DNA of 64,000 bases from Rikenella microfusus (GTDB lineage Bacteria > Bacteroidota > Bacteroidia > Bacteroidales > VadinHA17), in the NCBI GenBank assembly GCA_020722575.1, contig DYKN01000008.1, forward strand, positions 1 through 64,000, read 5' to 3'. The position numbers were made by a program, and so were the translations under genes. Under the pieces are notes generated by a model that saw only the letters and a list, made by a program, of their open reading frames with translations, was not told the DNA's origin and made no database searches. Position 1 is the first letter of the stretch. Each line of letters starts with the position of its first letter. Shown piece by piece: positions 19,723 through 28,602 of this stretch.

Positions 19723-20742
19723 TTATTTAATTAGTTTATTTATCTCTTCAATCCGGCTTGCAAAATAACTACTTTTTTCTGGATATTTCAAACTTAATTT
19801 TTCATATATGGCAATTGCCTTTGAGTAATAGCCCTGACGCACATAGATTTTTGCCAGTGTTTCGGTTACAAACCCTCCATTTTCCTCAGTGAAGGGCTTT
19901 GAGATGTCAACTTCAGGTTCTTCAAGTTTTTCCTTTCTTGGCTCAATTCTCGGATTTGTAAGTATAAATCTTGTAATAAGTTCATCATTTGTAACAGGTT
20001 TTCTGGCATTGTCCTTAGTTGTATCTTGTTCTTCAGGGATTTTTTCATCTATCTCAAGAATTCCTTCTGCTTCAACAATGCCGGAGGGTGTATCTTCGAT
20101 TGCTTTTTCGGCACCAACAGGCTCATCCATTGATGTTTTTTCTTCTTGTAAATTATCTGAATGAGTTGCTTTGTTTTCCTCATAAAAGTCAAGCAGATCA
20201 TCTTTTCTGCCGGTATTAATTGATGGATCAATAAAGACTACGCTTTCTTCAATCTTCTCATCGCCGGTGTCATAAATGATCGTTACCGCGCCAGATTCAT
20301 CAATTGCCGAATCAGTACTGAAGACCACAGTATTAACATCATAAGACTTGCCCCGGACAATTATGGATTCACTTTTTTCTCGTTCAAGCATTTTGATTAC
20401 TTCCTCACTGTTTCTCCCTGAATCAATAACTACCTGAAGATTGTCAACTTCCTGTCTGGTACTATCTTTTTCTAACAGACTTTCAACAGATTCTGTTTTC
20501 CCGACATCATTTACCGGATGAAGAAGGTAATAAAGGATTTCCCTGTTGCCGATAAATAGAGATGATTGGCGCAACTGGTTTTCAAACCTTACATCACCTG
20601 AATTATGCATCCCTTTAAGTAAAAGCAGATGCGCACTCTGAAACCATGGATAAATGTCAGTGATCTCTCTAAGTTCAGATGTTACTGACCTGTCAATGCT
20701 TCCTGTATCCCTCATCAGATTTAAAAACTCTGCTCTATCCAT
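19723..20742 (-). CDS. TPR-containing protein of unknown function
   Basis: A 339-residue soluble protein without signal peptide. The N-terminal about 100 residues are helical (MDRAEFLNLM...YPWFQSAHLLLLKGMH). A long acidic, probably disordered middle follows, and a short TPR-like repeat sits at the C-terminus (ETLAKIYVRQGYYSKAIAIYEKLSLKYPEKS). I do not know its function; Bacteroidota genomes often carry such a gene between lptE and secG. Spacing of 3 bp to lptE and 7 bp to secG indicates co-transcription. Confidence 0.7.
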   Translation of the reverse strand: MDRAEFLNLMRDTGSIDRSVTSELREITDIYPWFQSAHLLLLKGMHNSGDVRFENQLRQSSLFIGNREILYYLLHPVNDVGKTESVESLLEKDSTRQEVDNLQVVIDSGRNSEEVIKMLEREKSESIIVRGKSYDVNTVVFSTDSAIDESGAVTIIYDTGDEKIEESVVFIDPSINTGRKDDLLDFYEENKATHSDNLQEEKTSMDEPVGAEKAIEDTPSGIVEAEGILEIDEKIPEEQDTTKDNARKPVTNDELITRFILTNPRIEPRKEKLEEPEVDISKPFTEENGGFVTETLAKIYVRQGYYSKAIAIYEKLSLKYPEKSSYFASRIEEINKLIK

Positions 20743-20745
20743 TTT

Positions 20746-21282
20746 TTACCAGTTAACAAAAGCTGCATTGAAAATATCCTCAACAAGGAATTCAATAATT
20801 TTTTTTGAGTATTCATTCTCAACATCGCTCAGGTTTAGCCTGCTGTCGTAATCTTCATATCTTGAGAAACTTTTTTCAAAACTATATTTCGATTCAATGC
20901 TGTTTGTAAATTTTACCCTGATTGTTATTGTAAACCGGTTCATTGCAGCTCTGGAATCGGCACCAACTGTAAGAGGTTTTATGCTGTAATCGGTTATCTC
21001 TCCTTCAAAATCAACATCACCGAAACCATTTACAATGCTCAGACGTGTTTGTGAACGGCACTTATCAATAAGTGCATCTGTGAGCATCTGGCTCAGGCCT
21101 GGCTGAACCAGGCTTGCACGGTTCTGAAAATACTGAACACTTAAAGTTTTGACATCAGGAGATATGCTTGCACCTGAAAAGGAATATGATACCTTACAGC
21201 CACCTGCTGATATGATAACTACCACAGCAAAAAAAATAACCGTCATAGCGGTTTTCCGGGGTCCCTTACATTTTGATCCCAT
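20746..21282 (-). CDS. lptE: LPS-assembly lipoprotein LptE
   Basis: Outer-membrane lipoprotein that plugs and supports LptD during lipopolysaccharide insertion. The 178-residue protein has a signal peptide with lipobox SAGGC (Cys29) and the family core YSFSGASISPDVKTLSVQYFQN, then segments typical of Bacteroidota LptE. The start ATG 21282 overlaps the end of the activator gene by 17 bp; an internal ATG at 21246 is a possible alternative that still keeps the lipobox. Confidence 0.85.
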   Translation of the reverse strand: MGSKCKGPRKTAMTVIFFAVVVIISAGGCKVSYSFSGASISPDVKTLSVQYFQNRASLVQPGLSQMLTDALIDKCRSQTRLSIVNGFGDVDFEGEITDYSIKPLTVGADSRAAMNRFTITIRVKFTNSIESKYSFEKSFSRYEDYDSRLNLSDVENEYSKKIIEFLVEDIFNAAFVNW

Positions 21283-22507
21283 ATTCCTTTATTTTTCTAT
21301 AAAGTGTTCTTTCTGATATACCAAGTTCTTTAGCTGCCTGTTTCCGCTTTCTGTTATGCTTTTCGAGAGCTTTGACAATAAGCTCTATCTCCTTTTCTGA
21401 GAGAGAAAGTGATTCTTCAACTATCTCTTCCGTATCCTGTATGTCGGGTGTATCATGTCGAGGTTTTACCTCAACCGGAGGAGTAACTGTTGATCTGGTG
21501 CTGTGTATATCAAATTCTCTACTGCCATAAAGATTTCTGATGACATCTGTATGCTCCTCCTTCAGACTTATGCTGCCGTCTCTTTCAATAATCCCGAGCA
21601 CTAATTTCTTGAGGTCATTCATGTCATTTTTCATATCAAATAAAATCTTATAAAGAATCTCCCTTTCGGAAGAGAATGATTTATCATCTCTCCTGTTCAT
21701 GACAGCAGGAAGGCGTATTCCGGTATAATCGGGTAGATACCTTTTAAGTATTTCTTCATTAATCTCCCTTTCGCTCTCAATTACTGAAATTTGTTCAGTT
21801 ATGTTTTTTAATTGCCTGACATTTCCCGGCCAGTCGTAATTAAGAAGCATTTCCTGGGCTCCGGGAGTAAGCTTTACAGGAGGCATTCTGTAGCGTTCTG
21901 CGAAATCGGCCGCAAATTTTCTAAAAAGAAGGATGATATCTTCTCCCCTTTCCCTGAGTGCCGGGATCTTTATTGGAACAGTATTGAGCCTGTAAAATAG
22001 GTCTTCACGGAATTTCCCTTCACTTATCACCACAGTAAGTTCCACATTTGATGCAGCTATTACCCTAACATTGGTTTTTTGAACTTTTGAAGAACCCACT
22101 CTTATAAATTCACCGGTTTCAAGAACTCGCAATAGTCTTACCTGTGTTGAGAGGGGAAGTTCAGCAACTTCATCAAGAAAAATTGTACCACCGTCAGCAA
22201 CTTCAAAATAACCTTTACGGCTATCGGTGGCTCCTGTAAAGGCTCCCTTTTCATGACCAAACAGTTCTGAATCAATGGTTCCTTCAGGTATGGCTCCGCA
22301 GTTTACCGGAATATATTGCCCATGCTTCCTTGTACTGTAACTGTGAATCACCTGGGGAAAAATCTCTTTCCCTGTACCGCTTTCCCCTGTTATAAGAACC
22401 GAAAGATCTGTTGATGCAACCTGTACCGCAATGTCAAGGGCCCTGTTAAGCCCGGGATGATTCCCGATAATACCAAATCTCTGCTTTATACTTTGAAGAT
22501 CTCTCAT
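21266..22507 (-). CDS. Sigma-54-dependent transcriptional activator (no sensory domain)
   Basis: An AAA+ enhancer-binding protein that opens sigma-54 promoters using ATP. The 413-residue protein begins almost directly with the AAA+ domain: Walker A GESGTGKE (41-48), the sigma-54 contact loop GAFTGA (88-93), Walker B GGTIFLDE (106-113) and a WPGNVRQL sensor II segment. The Fis-type helix-turn-helix is at the C-terminus (KQAAKELGISERTLYRKIKEYG). There is no receiver or other N-terminal input domain, so activity is probably set by expression or by a partner. It heads the operon with lptE, the TPR gene and secG. A -24/-12 promoter stands before groES nearby. Confidence 0.92.
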   Translation of the reverse strand: MRDLQSIKQRFGIIGNHPGLNRALDIAVQVASTDLSVLITGESGTGKEIFPQVIHSYSTRKHGQYIPVNCGAIPEGTIDSELFGHEKGAFTGATDSRKGYFEVADGGTIFLDEVAELPLSTQVRLLRVLETGEFIRVGSSKVQKTNVRVIAASNVELTVVISEGKFREDLFYRLNTVPIKIPALRERGEDIILLFRKFAADFAERYRMPPVKLTPGAQEMLLNYDWPGNVRQLKNITEQISVIESEREINEEILKRYLPDYTGIRLPAVMNRRDDKSFSSEREILYKILFDMKNDMNDLKKLVLGIIERDGSISLKEEHTDVIRNLYGSREFDIHSTRSTVTPPVEVKPRHDTPDIQDTEEIVEESLSLSEKEIELIVKALEKHNRKRKQAAKELGISERTLYRKIKEYGIKM

Positions 22508-22857
22508 CCTTAACTAAATAATATTGTGCAAATTTACTCAATTTTTATTTCCCTTGAAAACTCCTTTTTTATAAATTCGTATTACAAAATAATCTGATTT
22601 GACAATTATACGCCGGTATACGCCGGCAAAATAATAATTATCTACTTTTTTCCGCTCTTCTGCCAATCAAGTTGAAAAACATATAAAACGTAGTGAAGGA
22701 AACAGCCTGATCGGTATAATGATTAAAGAAATATCCTCTGAAGTTTTTCGAGAAAAAAAAAAGTATATTGGGAAAATGATTCATTTTTGATACAGAATAA
22801 TTTATTTTTTAGATTTTTGTGTGACCAAAACTATTTAGCGTGAAAAAGGATAGTAAA
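22508..22857. other. Divergent intergenic region with 10-bp tandem repeat
   Basis: An AT-rich spacer between the activator gene and kdsB. It contains two adjacent copies of TATACGCCGG (22607-22616 and 22617-22626), the only GC-rich part and a possible operator. I see no exact promoter match and no gene. Confidence 0.4.
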
Positions 22858-23619
22858 ATGAATATAGTTGGTATTATACCTGCGCGTTACGGTTCAACGC
22901 GTTTCCCCGGCAAGCCGCTTGCCATGCTCGGGAAGTGGCCTGTGATAAGGCATGTTTATACTCAGGCAGGAAAGTCTCTGGAGAATGTATGTGTGGCTAC
23001 CGATGATGAAAGGATATTGAATGCCGTACATGATTTCGGAGGTATTGCTGTAATGACCTCATCAAAACATCGAAGCGGCACTGACCGGTGTTCCGAAGCT
23101 GTTTTATTATACGAAAAAATGACCGGATTAACCGTCGATGTAGTAATCAATATACAGGGTGATGAACCATTCATCAACCCCAGCCAGATCACCCTGCTTG
23201 CCTCATGTTTTAACAACCCGTCAGTAGAGATCGCCACTCTGATACGCAAAGTAGAACAAGATGAAAACCTGTTCGATGAAAACCATCCGAAAGTTGTGGT
23301 TAATATTTATGGTGATGCCATCTACTTCAGCCGATCAGTTATTCCTTTCGTTAGAGATGTACAAAAAGATAAATGGCAATTAAAGCACACCTTTTATAAA
23401 CACATTGGTATATACGGATACCGGAAAGAAATTCTTCAGGCAATTACCATGCTTTCACCTGGTTCACTCGAAATCGCAGAATCGCTTGAACAAAACCGGT
23501 GGCTTGAAAACGGTTTCCGCATAAGGACAGCCATAACTCACTGGGAAAGCATCAGCATCGATACACCCGAAGACCTGGAAAAAGCAAGAAAATATTTTGA
23601 AAAACTAAATTTTTTCTAA
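22858..23619 (+). CDS. kdsB: 3-deoxy-manno-octulosonate cytidylyltransferase
   Basis: Activates Kdo as CMP-Kdo for the lipopolysaccharide core. The 253-residue protein has the nucleotide-binding start IIPARYGSTRFPGKPL, the SSKHRSGTDRCSEA segment and NIQGDEPFI. ATG 22858 was chosen because AGGA lies at a suitable distance upstream; a GTG 18 bases earlier is possible. Normal length. Confidence 0.96.
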   Translation: MNIVGIIPARYGSTRFPGKPLAMLGKWPVIRHVYTQAGKSLENVCVATDDERILNAVHDFGGIAVMTSSKHRSGTDRCSEAVLLYEKMTGLTVDVVINIQGDEPFINPSQITLLASCFNNPSVEIATLIRKVEQDENLFDENHPKVVVNIYGDAIYFSRSVIPFVRDVQKDKWQLKHTFYKHIGIYGYRKEILQAITMLSPGSLEIAESLEQNRWLENGFRIRTAITHWESISIDTPEDLEKARKYFEKLNFF

Positions 23620-23673
23620 TAAAATGAAACATTTGCATAATTTTTGCTGTATAAATGTTCTAAGAATGCTTAA

Positions 23674-24045
23674 ATGAAAAGTTTGTTGTTATCGGTTTTC
23701 TTTCTTTTTCTCTGTACAGCACTTCTTGCCCAGAAAGAGGCAGTAATAATTTCCATGAACCAGAACAGCAGACTTCCAGATAATGAAAATCAGGTTTCCG
23801 TAAACATCTATCCTGTGCCCGTCAAAGACGGTCGGATAACCATAGAAACTAACAGGGAAATATCTGAAATCAGAATCACCAACATTATCGGTCAGGAAAT
23901 TTATAAATCTGTTTTTAACAATCCTGAAAAAGAAGTGAGGATAAACCTTAACAATTCAGGAAGAGGTATTTATATCATTGTAATTACCTTTTATGACAAT
24001 ACCCGGGTTGTTAAGAAGATTACCTCCGAAGGCCCCGCAGCATAA
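23674..24045 (+). CDS. Minimal secreted protein made of a T9SS sorting domain
   Basis: A 123-residue protein. A signal peptide (MKSLLLSVFFLFLCTALLAQ) is followed by about 20 residues, then a type A T9SS sorting domain (VNIYPVPVKDGRITIET...GRGIYIIVITFYDNTRVVKKI) that takes up nearly the whole mature protein. There is no separate cargo domain. It starts 54 bp after kdsB. The role is unknown; it could be a small surface ligand, a decoy for the secretion system, or a remnant of a longer cargo gene. Confidence 0.75.
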   Translation: MKSLLLSVFFLFLCTALLAQKEAVIISMNQNSRLPDNENQVSVNIYPVPVKDGRITIETNREISEIRITNIIGQEIYKSVFNNPEKEVRINLNNSGRGIYIIVITFYDNTRVVKKITSEGPAA

Positions 24046-24082
24046 GTAGTTTTATGGAATCTTTAATTCTCCTTATTAATAT

Positions 24083-25084
24083 TCACCTATAAGAATTGCT
24101 CTTTTCAAGTAACGATTTGAAATATTCCCTTTCGCAGGAAAGGTCAATTCCTTCTATTCTCTTCTCAGCTTTGTCAATCTTCATAAGGCTGGTCTCTGCA
24201 AATTTTTTTACTTCTTCAGGTCGGAAAGAAATAAGTTTGTGATTATATGCCTTAATAATTTCTGTCACATCCCTGTATTCTGACATTGTGTTATTATCAA
24301 AAAAAGTACAGGAGAAGGCATTAAAAATATAATCAAAGGCAGATGTTGAAGGGTGAACCATATCATCGGCATAGAATCTGTAATCACGCAAATCATCCAT
24401 TAAAAGTTCATAAGCCGGGAAATATATCGGATGAGTGTAATGCTCAAGAAGTCGTTCAACTGCAAGGAACAGAACAGATTTGCTGACCTGATTGCCATGC
24501 ACTCCGTCTTTTAGGTAACGAACCGGACTGATTGTAAAAACTACTTTTATCGAGCTGCTGAAATTTGATATTCTGCCAAGCAGTGGTGTCCATAAATCAG
24601 TGATCTCTTCCACTGAAAGCAATTCATTTGTAAAAAATGAAGACGGAAGTTTATGACAATTTGAAACAATCATTCCGTTTTCTCTGAGCTTATAAACCCT
24701 TGCTGTTCCAAAAGTTACAAAAAGAAATTCGGTCTTCTTCAGAAATTCATGGGCAGATCTGATACAGTTATTTATTTTTTCAATCAGCTTATCAGGATCC
24801 GAAGAAGTAAAATCTGTATAGTGGTAGAAACTGAAATAGACGTTGTTATTGATGAAGAGATCCTTACGGGAAAATTCTTTATTGCTAATTATTAAATCAA
24901 GAGTATTGGCCACCGAAACAGGATTGTATACTGTTCCGAAAGGATTTATCATTACCTTGAATTTTGCCTCAGAAAGCTTCTTCCCGGTTTCAGCTGCAAA
25001 ACATGAGCCAACAAACATTAAATGACTCTGATAATCAATTTTTTTCGCTGATGGTTCTATGTCAAATGTAGTACGGAGGATCAT
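24083..25084 (-). CDS. GSCFA-domain protein
   Basis: A 333-residue protein named after its motif GSCFA (26-30, in MFVGSCFAAETGKK), with NPFGTVYNP soon after. The fold is related to the SGNH/GDSL hydrolases, and a C-terminal FYADDMVHPS segment could carry the Asp/His pair. No signal peptide is seen, so it is cytoplasmic. Members of this family are common in Bacteroidota but their substrate is not known. It lies 10 bp after the hydrolase gene at 25095-25916 and is probably co-transcribed with it. Confidence 0.85.
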   Translation of the reverse strand: MILRTTFDIEPSAKKIDYQSHLMFVGSCFAAETGKKLSEAKFKVMINPFGTVYNPVSVANTLDLIISNKEFSRKDLFINNNVYFSFYHYTDFTSSDPDKLIEKINNCIRSAHEFLKKTEFLFVTFGTARVYKLRENGMIVSNCHKLPSSFFTNELLSVEEITDLWTPLLGRISNFSSSIKVVFTISPVRYLKDGVHGNQVSKSVLFLAVERLLEHYTHPIYFPAYELLMDDLRDYRFYADDMVHPSTSAFDYIFNAFSCTFFDNNTMSEYRDVTEIIKAYNHKLISFRPEEVKKFAETSLMKIDKAEKRIEGIDLSCEREYFKSLLEKSNSYR

Positions 25085-25094
25085 TTCTGCGTAA

Positions 25095-25916
25095 TCAGGG
25101 AATTAAATTTTTAATCCAGCTAATTATTTCATTAAAGACTCTGTCGCTGAACGGTTCATTATGCAATTCGTGATATCCACCTTCCCATATTTTCAATGTG
25201 ATCAATTTAGATTTTGAAGCTACCTCGCTGCTTCCGGCCGGTGATGTTATCTGATCATCCAAACCATGCATGAGCAGTACCGGAACGGAGAGGGTCTCTG
25301 CATTCTGCAAACAATATTCCCCTGCCGATATCGCGTTGTAAAAGAGGCTGACAGAAATAAAGTCATGAACAAGAGGATCAGTGGTATATTTATCAACCAC
25401 ATCATTAATCCTCGAAAGATGTTCAGTAACAAGACCAGTGCGTTGAACGAAGGAAGGTAAAATGTGCCTCATTATTCCTGCAAGAATTTTTTTCCCTCTT
25501 GAAGGCTCAAAAGCAAGCTTTATCCAGGGGGACGTGATAATTGCACCTTTTATGTCAGGTTTTTTTCTGAGAATATAACTGAGAACTATTCCACCTCCCA
25601 GACTATGACCATAAAGAAAAATCGGAACATCTTGAAATGTCTTGCTGCACTCACTTATCAAAATGCCAATCATCTCATCCGTAATCCTATAGCTTTTTAT
25701 ATGCCCGCGTTTACCGTCAGATTTACCATGACCCGGCAGGTCAACGGCAATAAATCCAAATCCACTGTTATGAAACTTCTTTGCCCATTCATGGTATCTT
25801 CCCGAATGCTCTCCCAAACCGTGAATCAAAATGATAAATCCCATTACATCATTTCCTGGACTCTTTATAAACCCTCTCAATAATGTTCCATCCCGGAGCT
25901 TAATGTTAAAATCCAT
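25095..25916 (-). CDS. Alpha/beta hydrolase, monoacylglycerol-lipase-like
   Basis: A 273-residue serine hydrolase of the lysophospholipase/S33 type. It has the oxyanion segment ILIHGLGEHSGRY, nucleophile motif GHSLGG, acid motif LMHGLDDQITSP and histidine motif GGYHELHNE, the full catalytic set. Likely substrates are lysophospholipids or monoacylglycerols; this is inference from the family. ATG 25916 (MDFNIKLRDG) was preferred over a longer frame because it matches family N-termini. Confidence 0.85.
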   Translation of the reverse strand: MDFNIKLRDGTLLRGFIKSPGNDVMGFIILIHGLGEHSGRYHEWAKKFHNSGFGFIAVDLPGHGKSDGKRGHIKSYRITDEMIGILISECSKTFQDVPIFLYGHSLGGGIVLSYILRKKPDIKGAIITSPWIKLAFEPSRGKKILAGIMRHILPSFVQRTGLVTEHLSRINDVVDKYTTDPLVHDFISVSLFYNAISAGEYCLQNAETLSVPVLLMHGLDDQITSPAGSSEVASKSKLITLKIWEGGYHELHNEPFSDRVFNEIISWIKNLIP

Positions 25917-26159
25917 AATGTTAGAAATTGAAAGTAAAATTTCTGTATAAAAATAACAAAACAAGATTATACATGACCAATCAGCAGAAAAAACAATTAG
26001 AGCAAACCAGATCTTAACCCTTTATTTGTTTCTTTAAAAATCAAAAATCTTTATAAGTTATAAATCTGTATATCTATCTTTTACAAAGAATAAAAAAAAT
26101 TTTAACTTTTTTTAACATTAATTACGATATTTAGATATTTATATCTATTATTATTTTAT

Positions 26160-26167
26160 TATATTTG
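26160..26167 (+). promoter_or_regulatory. -7 promoter box of the ECF sigma gene
   Basis: TATATTTG matches TAnnTTTG exactly, 28 bases before the ATG. The upstream 200 bases are extremely AT-rich and the -33 element is weak (TTTA). Confidence 0.5.
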
Positions 26168-26195
26168 TAACGTCAAAACCATAAAAACTCACAAA

Positions 26196-26702
26196 ATGTC
26201 AACACAGGAATTTAACAACAGGCTTATAGAATTAAGAAGCAATCTTCACAGATTTGCTCTTACACTCACATCTGACCGCGATGATGCACTTGATCTTCTA
26301 CAGGATACTTATCTCAAAGCAATAACGAACAGGGACAAATTTGTTGATTACACCAATCTCAAGGCATGGGTATTCACAATTATGAAAAATACTTTCATCA
26401 ACAATTATCGTCGCGGAGTAAAAGAAAACACAATTATTGATGGGACAAAAGATCTCTATTTCATTAATCTTCCACAGGATAGAGGATTCACCTCACCCGA
26501 TTCAGTATATTCAGAAAAGGAAATTGAAAAGGCCATTAAATCTCTCGATGATGAATACAGATTACCTTTCACCATGCATTTGCAGGGTTATAAATACCAT
26601 GAGATTGCAGAAAAATTGAATCTTAAGATAGGTACTGTAAAAAGCAGAATATTTTTTACAAGGCAGAAACTTATGAATATTCTTAAAGATTACAACAATT
26701 AA
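26196..26702 (+). CDS. ECF-type RNA polymerase sigma factor
   Basis: A 168-residue sigma-70 family factor with region 2 (ALTLTSDRDDALDLLQDTYLKA...NLKAWVFTIMKNTFINNYRR) and region 4 (LPFTMHLQGYKYHEIAEKLNLKIGTVKSRIFFTRQKL), without regions 1 and 3. Such factors redirect RNA polymerase to stress or envelope regulons. No anti-sigma gene follows, unlike many ECF loci, so control is probably at transcription or by an unlinked partner. A terminator lies 50 bases downstream. Confidence 0.93.
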   Translation: MSTQEFNNRLIELRSNLHRFALTLTSDRDDALDLLQDTYLKAITNRDKFVDYTNLKAWVFTIMKNTFINNYRRGVKENTIIDGTKDLYFINLPQDRGFTSPDSVYSEKEIEKAIKSLDDEYRLPFTMHLQGYKYHEIAEKLNLKIGTVKSRIFFTRQKLMNILKDYNN

Positions 26703-26748
26703 AATCTGGTATAACGATTGACATACTCTCTAATTAGAGTAATCTCAA

Positions 26749-26773
26749 GAAGGGGACTTAAATGTCCCTTTTT
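26749..26773 (+). terminator. Intrinsic terminator of the ECF sigma gene
   Basis: GGGGAC and GTCCCT with extra A-T pairs form an 8-bp stem around a TTAAAT loop, followed by TTTTTT. Confidence 0.85.
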
Positions 26774-26853
26774 TATTTGTTGATCTTTCATATAATGAAT
26801 AATCAGGCTATTAAATATTAACTTTGTGGTATTAACAAGCAAGTGTCAATCTT

Positions 26854-27261
26854 ATGTTCAGGAAGATTATTACAATCAGCACAGGATCAAGAAATGGACT
26901 TTATGATATAACATCCGCAGTTCAGGGAATAGTAAAAGAGAGTGGCATAAAAAATGGTCTTGTCTCGGTATATGCAAGAGGTTCGACCTGTGCAATAATG
27001 ATACAGGAAAACTGGGATGAATCGGTTCAGAATGATGTTATAACTCTTTTAAACAGGCTTATCCCGGCAGGAGTCTGGGAACATGACAGACAGGACAATA
27101 ATGGTGATGCTCATCTAAAGGCTGGTATTGTGGGTCCTTCCGAAACTATTCCTTTAGTTGATGGCAAGGTTGGACTTTCAACATGGCAGAATATCTTCTT
27201 CTGCGAGTTTGATGGACCCAGAAGCCACCGCGAAATAATGGTTACCGTTCTGGGCGAGTAG
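26854..27261 (+). CDS. YjbQ/UPF0047-family protein
   Basis: A 135-residue protein of the YjbQ family, with WEHDRQDNNGDAHLKAGIVGPS and the terminal segment LSTWQNIFFCEFDGPRSHREIMVTVLGE. Some members have weak thiamine-phosphate synthase activity and bind a metal through the conserved histidines; the physiological role is unsettled. Length is normal. It is convergent with queG and stands alone. Confidence 0.9.
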   Translation: MFRKIITISTGSRNGLYDITSAVQGIVKESGIKNGLVSVYARGSTCAIMIQENWDESVQNDVITLLNRLIPAGVWEHDRQDNNGDAHLKAGIVGPSETIPLVDGKVGLSTWQNIFFCEFDGPRSHREIMVTVLGE

Positions 27262-27298
27262 TTAAAACCCATAGTACACGGAAAACACTCTTCAGCCC

Positions 27299-28243
27299 CT
27301 AAGCAGGATTACTTAGAACTGTTTCAATGTTCTTTTTAAAAATCTCAAATCTGACTCTTGCAACCGGAGTATGTCTGAAGAGTTTTTCATATTTCTGTCT
27401 GTCAAGTGTAAGCCATTCGTTTTTCTTCATCTTTCGCAAAACATCAGAAATATACAATTCAGGGTGATTATGCGATTTAATATTTTTATTCCATGGGCAT
27501 ACTTCCTGACAGATATCACAGCCGAAAACTCTTCTATTAAATTTTTGTACCTCTTCCCGTATAAGTGGTTCTTTTTTTTCTATCGTCAGACTTGAAATGC
27601 ATTTCCTGGCATCTACTGTACGGTTTTTATTAATGGCTCTGACAGGACAATGATCGATACACAAGCTACAACTGCCACATTTGTCTTCATGAAAGGGTTC
27701 GTCATAATCAAGGTCAATATCCAGCAATAAAATTCCTATAAAAAAGAATGATCCAAATGATTCATTTATTACCAGAGAATTTTTACCCTGCCATCCTAAT
27801 CCGGCCTCTACTGCCCATGCTTTTTCGAGAATTGCAGATGAATCGCAGAAAGCCTTTCCGCGAGCGTCAGGGAAAATTGATTTGATATACAGTAAAAGTT
27901 CATTCAGCTTATTTTTAATTATAAAATGGTAGTCATTCCCGAATGCATATCTTGAGATTAGAGGAACATCATTCTGTTCCTGTATAATATCGGTATAATA
28001 ATTCAGTCCGGTTACAATTACCGTTCTTGTACCGGGCAGAAGTATTGATGGGTCGAACCTTGCATCTGTATTTTTTTGAAGGTAATTCATATTTCCGTTC
28101 ATTCCCGCCAGACGCCATTCAGTGAAAATATTTTCATATTCAAGAAGTCTTCTTGAGCGTGCAATACCAACAAGGTCAAAACCAAGTGAAAGTGCCTTTT
28201 CCTTAATAGATTCTGTAACGTACTTTGCAGGCTCTCCGGCCAT
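27299..28243 (-). CDS. queG: Epoxyqueuosine reductase
   Basis: Catalyses the last step of queuosine synthesis in tRNA, using cobalamin and two [4Fe-4S] clusters. The 314-residue protein has two cysteine clusters, CGSCSLCIDHCP and CDICQEVCPW, plus the DUF1730-type N-terminal part. ATG 28243 was chosen because it leaves 10 bp to the preceding gene, while an in-frame start at 28285 would overlap it by 32 bp. It is the last gene of the suf operon, fitting its need for Fe-S clusters. Confidence 0.93.
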   Translation of the reverse strand: MAGEPAKYVTESIKEKALSLGFDLVGIARSRRLLEYENIFTEWRLAGMNGNMNYLQKNTDARFDPSILLPGTRTVIVTGLNYYTDIIQEQNDVPLISRYAFGNDYHFIIKNKLNELLLYIKSIFPDARGKAFCDSSAILEKAWAVEAGLGWQGKNSLVINESFGSFFFIGILLLDIDLDYDEPFHEDKCGSCSLCIDHCPVRAINKNRTVDARKCISSLTIEKKEPLIREEVQKFNRRVFGCDICQEVCPWNKNIKSHNHPELYISDVLRKMKKNEWLTLDRQKYEKLFRHTPVARVRFEIFKKNIETVLSNPA

Positions 28244-28253
28244 ATTTCTGGTA

Positions 28254-28574
28254 TTAGAGAAATCCCAGTTCGAGTTTTGCCTCATCGCTCATCATGTCGC
28301 GGTTCCATGGGGGGTTAAAAGTTAGTTTTACATCACAGTCTTTTACACCACGGGTACCGGTAACCTTGTATTTCACTTCCTCGACAACCTGGTCAGCAAG
28401 CGGACAATTAGGAGCTGTCAGTGTCATGGTGATATGAGCAATGTGGTCATCGTCTACGTTAATTTCGTAGATAAGGCCCAGATCGTAAATGTTTACAGGT
28501 ATTTCAGGGTCGTAAACTGATCTAAGCACTCCTACTATCCTTGATTCTATCTCCTGTTTCTCAGCAATTTCCAT
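28254..28574 (-). CDS. sufT: MIP18/SufT-like Fe-S assembly protein
   Basis: A 106-residue DUF59-family protein that helps mature Fe-S proteins. Seen are DPEIPVNIYDLGLIYEI, the conserved LTAPNCPLAD cysteine motif and LTFNPPWNRDMMSDEAKLELGF. It lies between sufE and queG in the same direction. Confidence 0.9.
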   Translation of the reverse strand: MEIAEKQEIESRIVGVLRSVYDPEIPVNIYDLGLIYEINVDDDHIAHITMTLTAPNCPLADQVVEEVKYKVTGTRGVKDCDVKLTFNPPWNRDMMSDEAKLELGFL

Positions 28575-28602
28575 TTCTGCATATTATTTTCAATTTCAAA
28601 GC

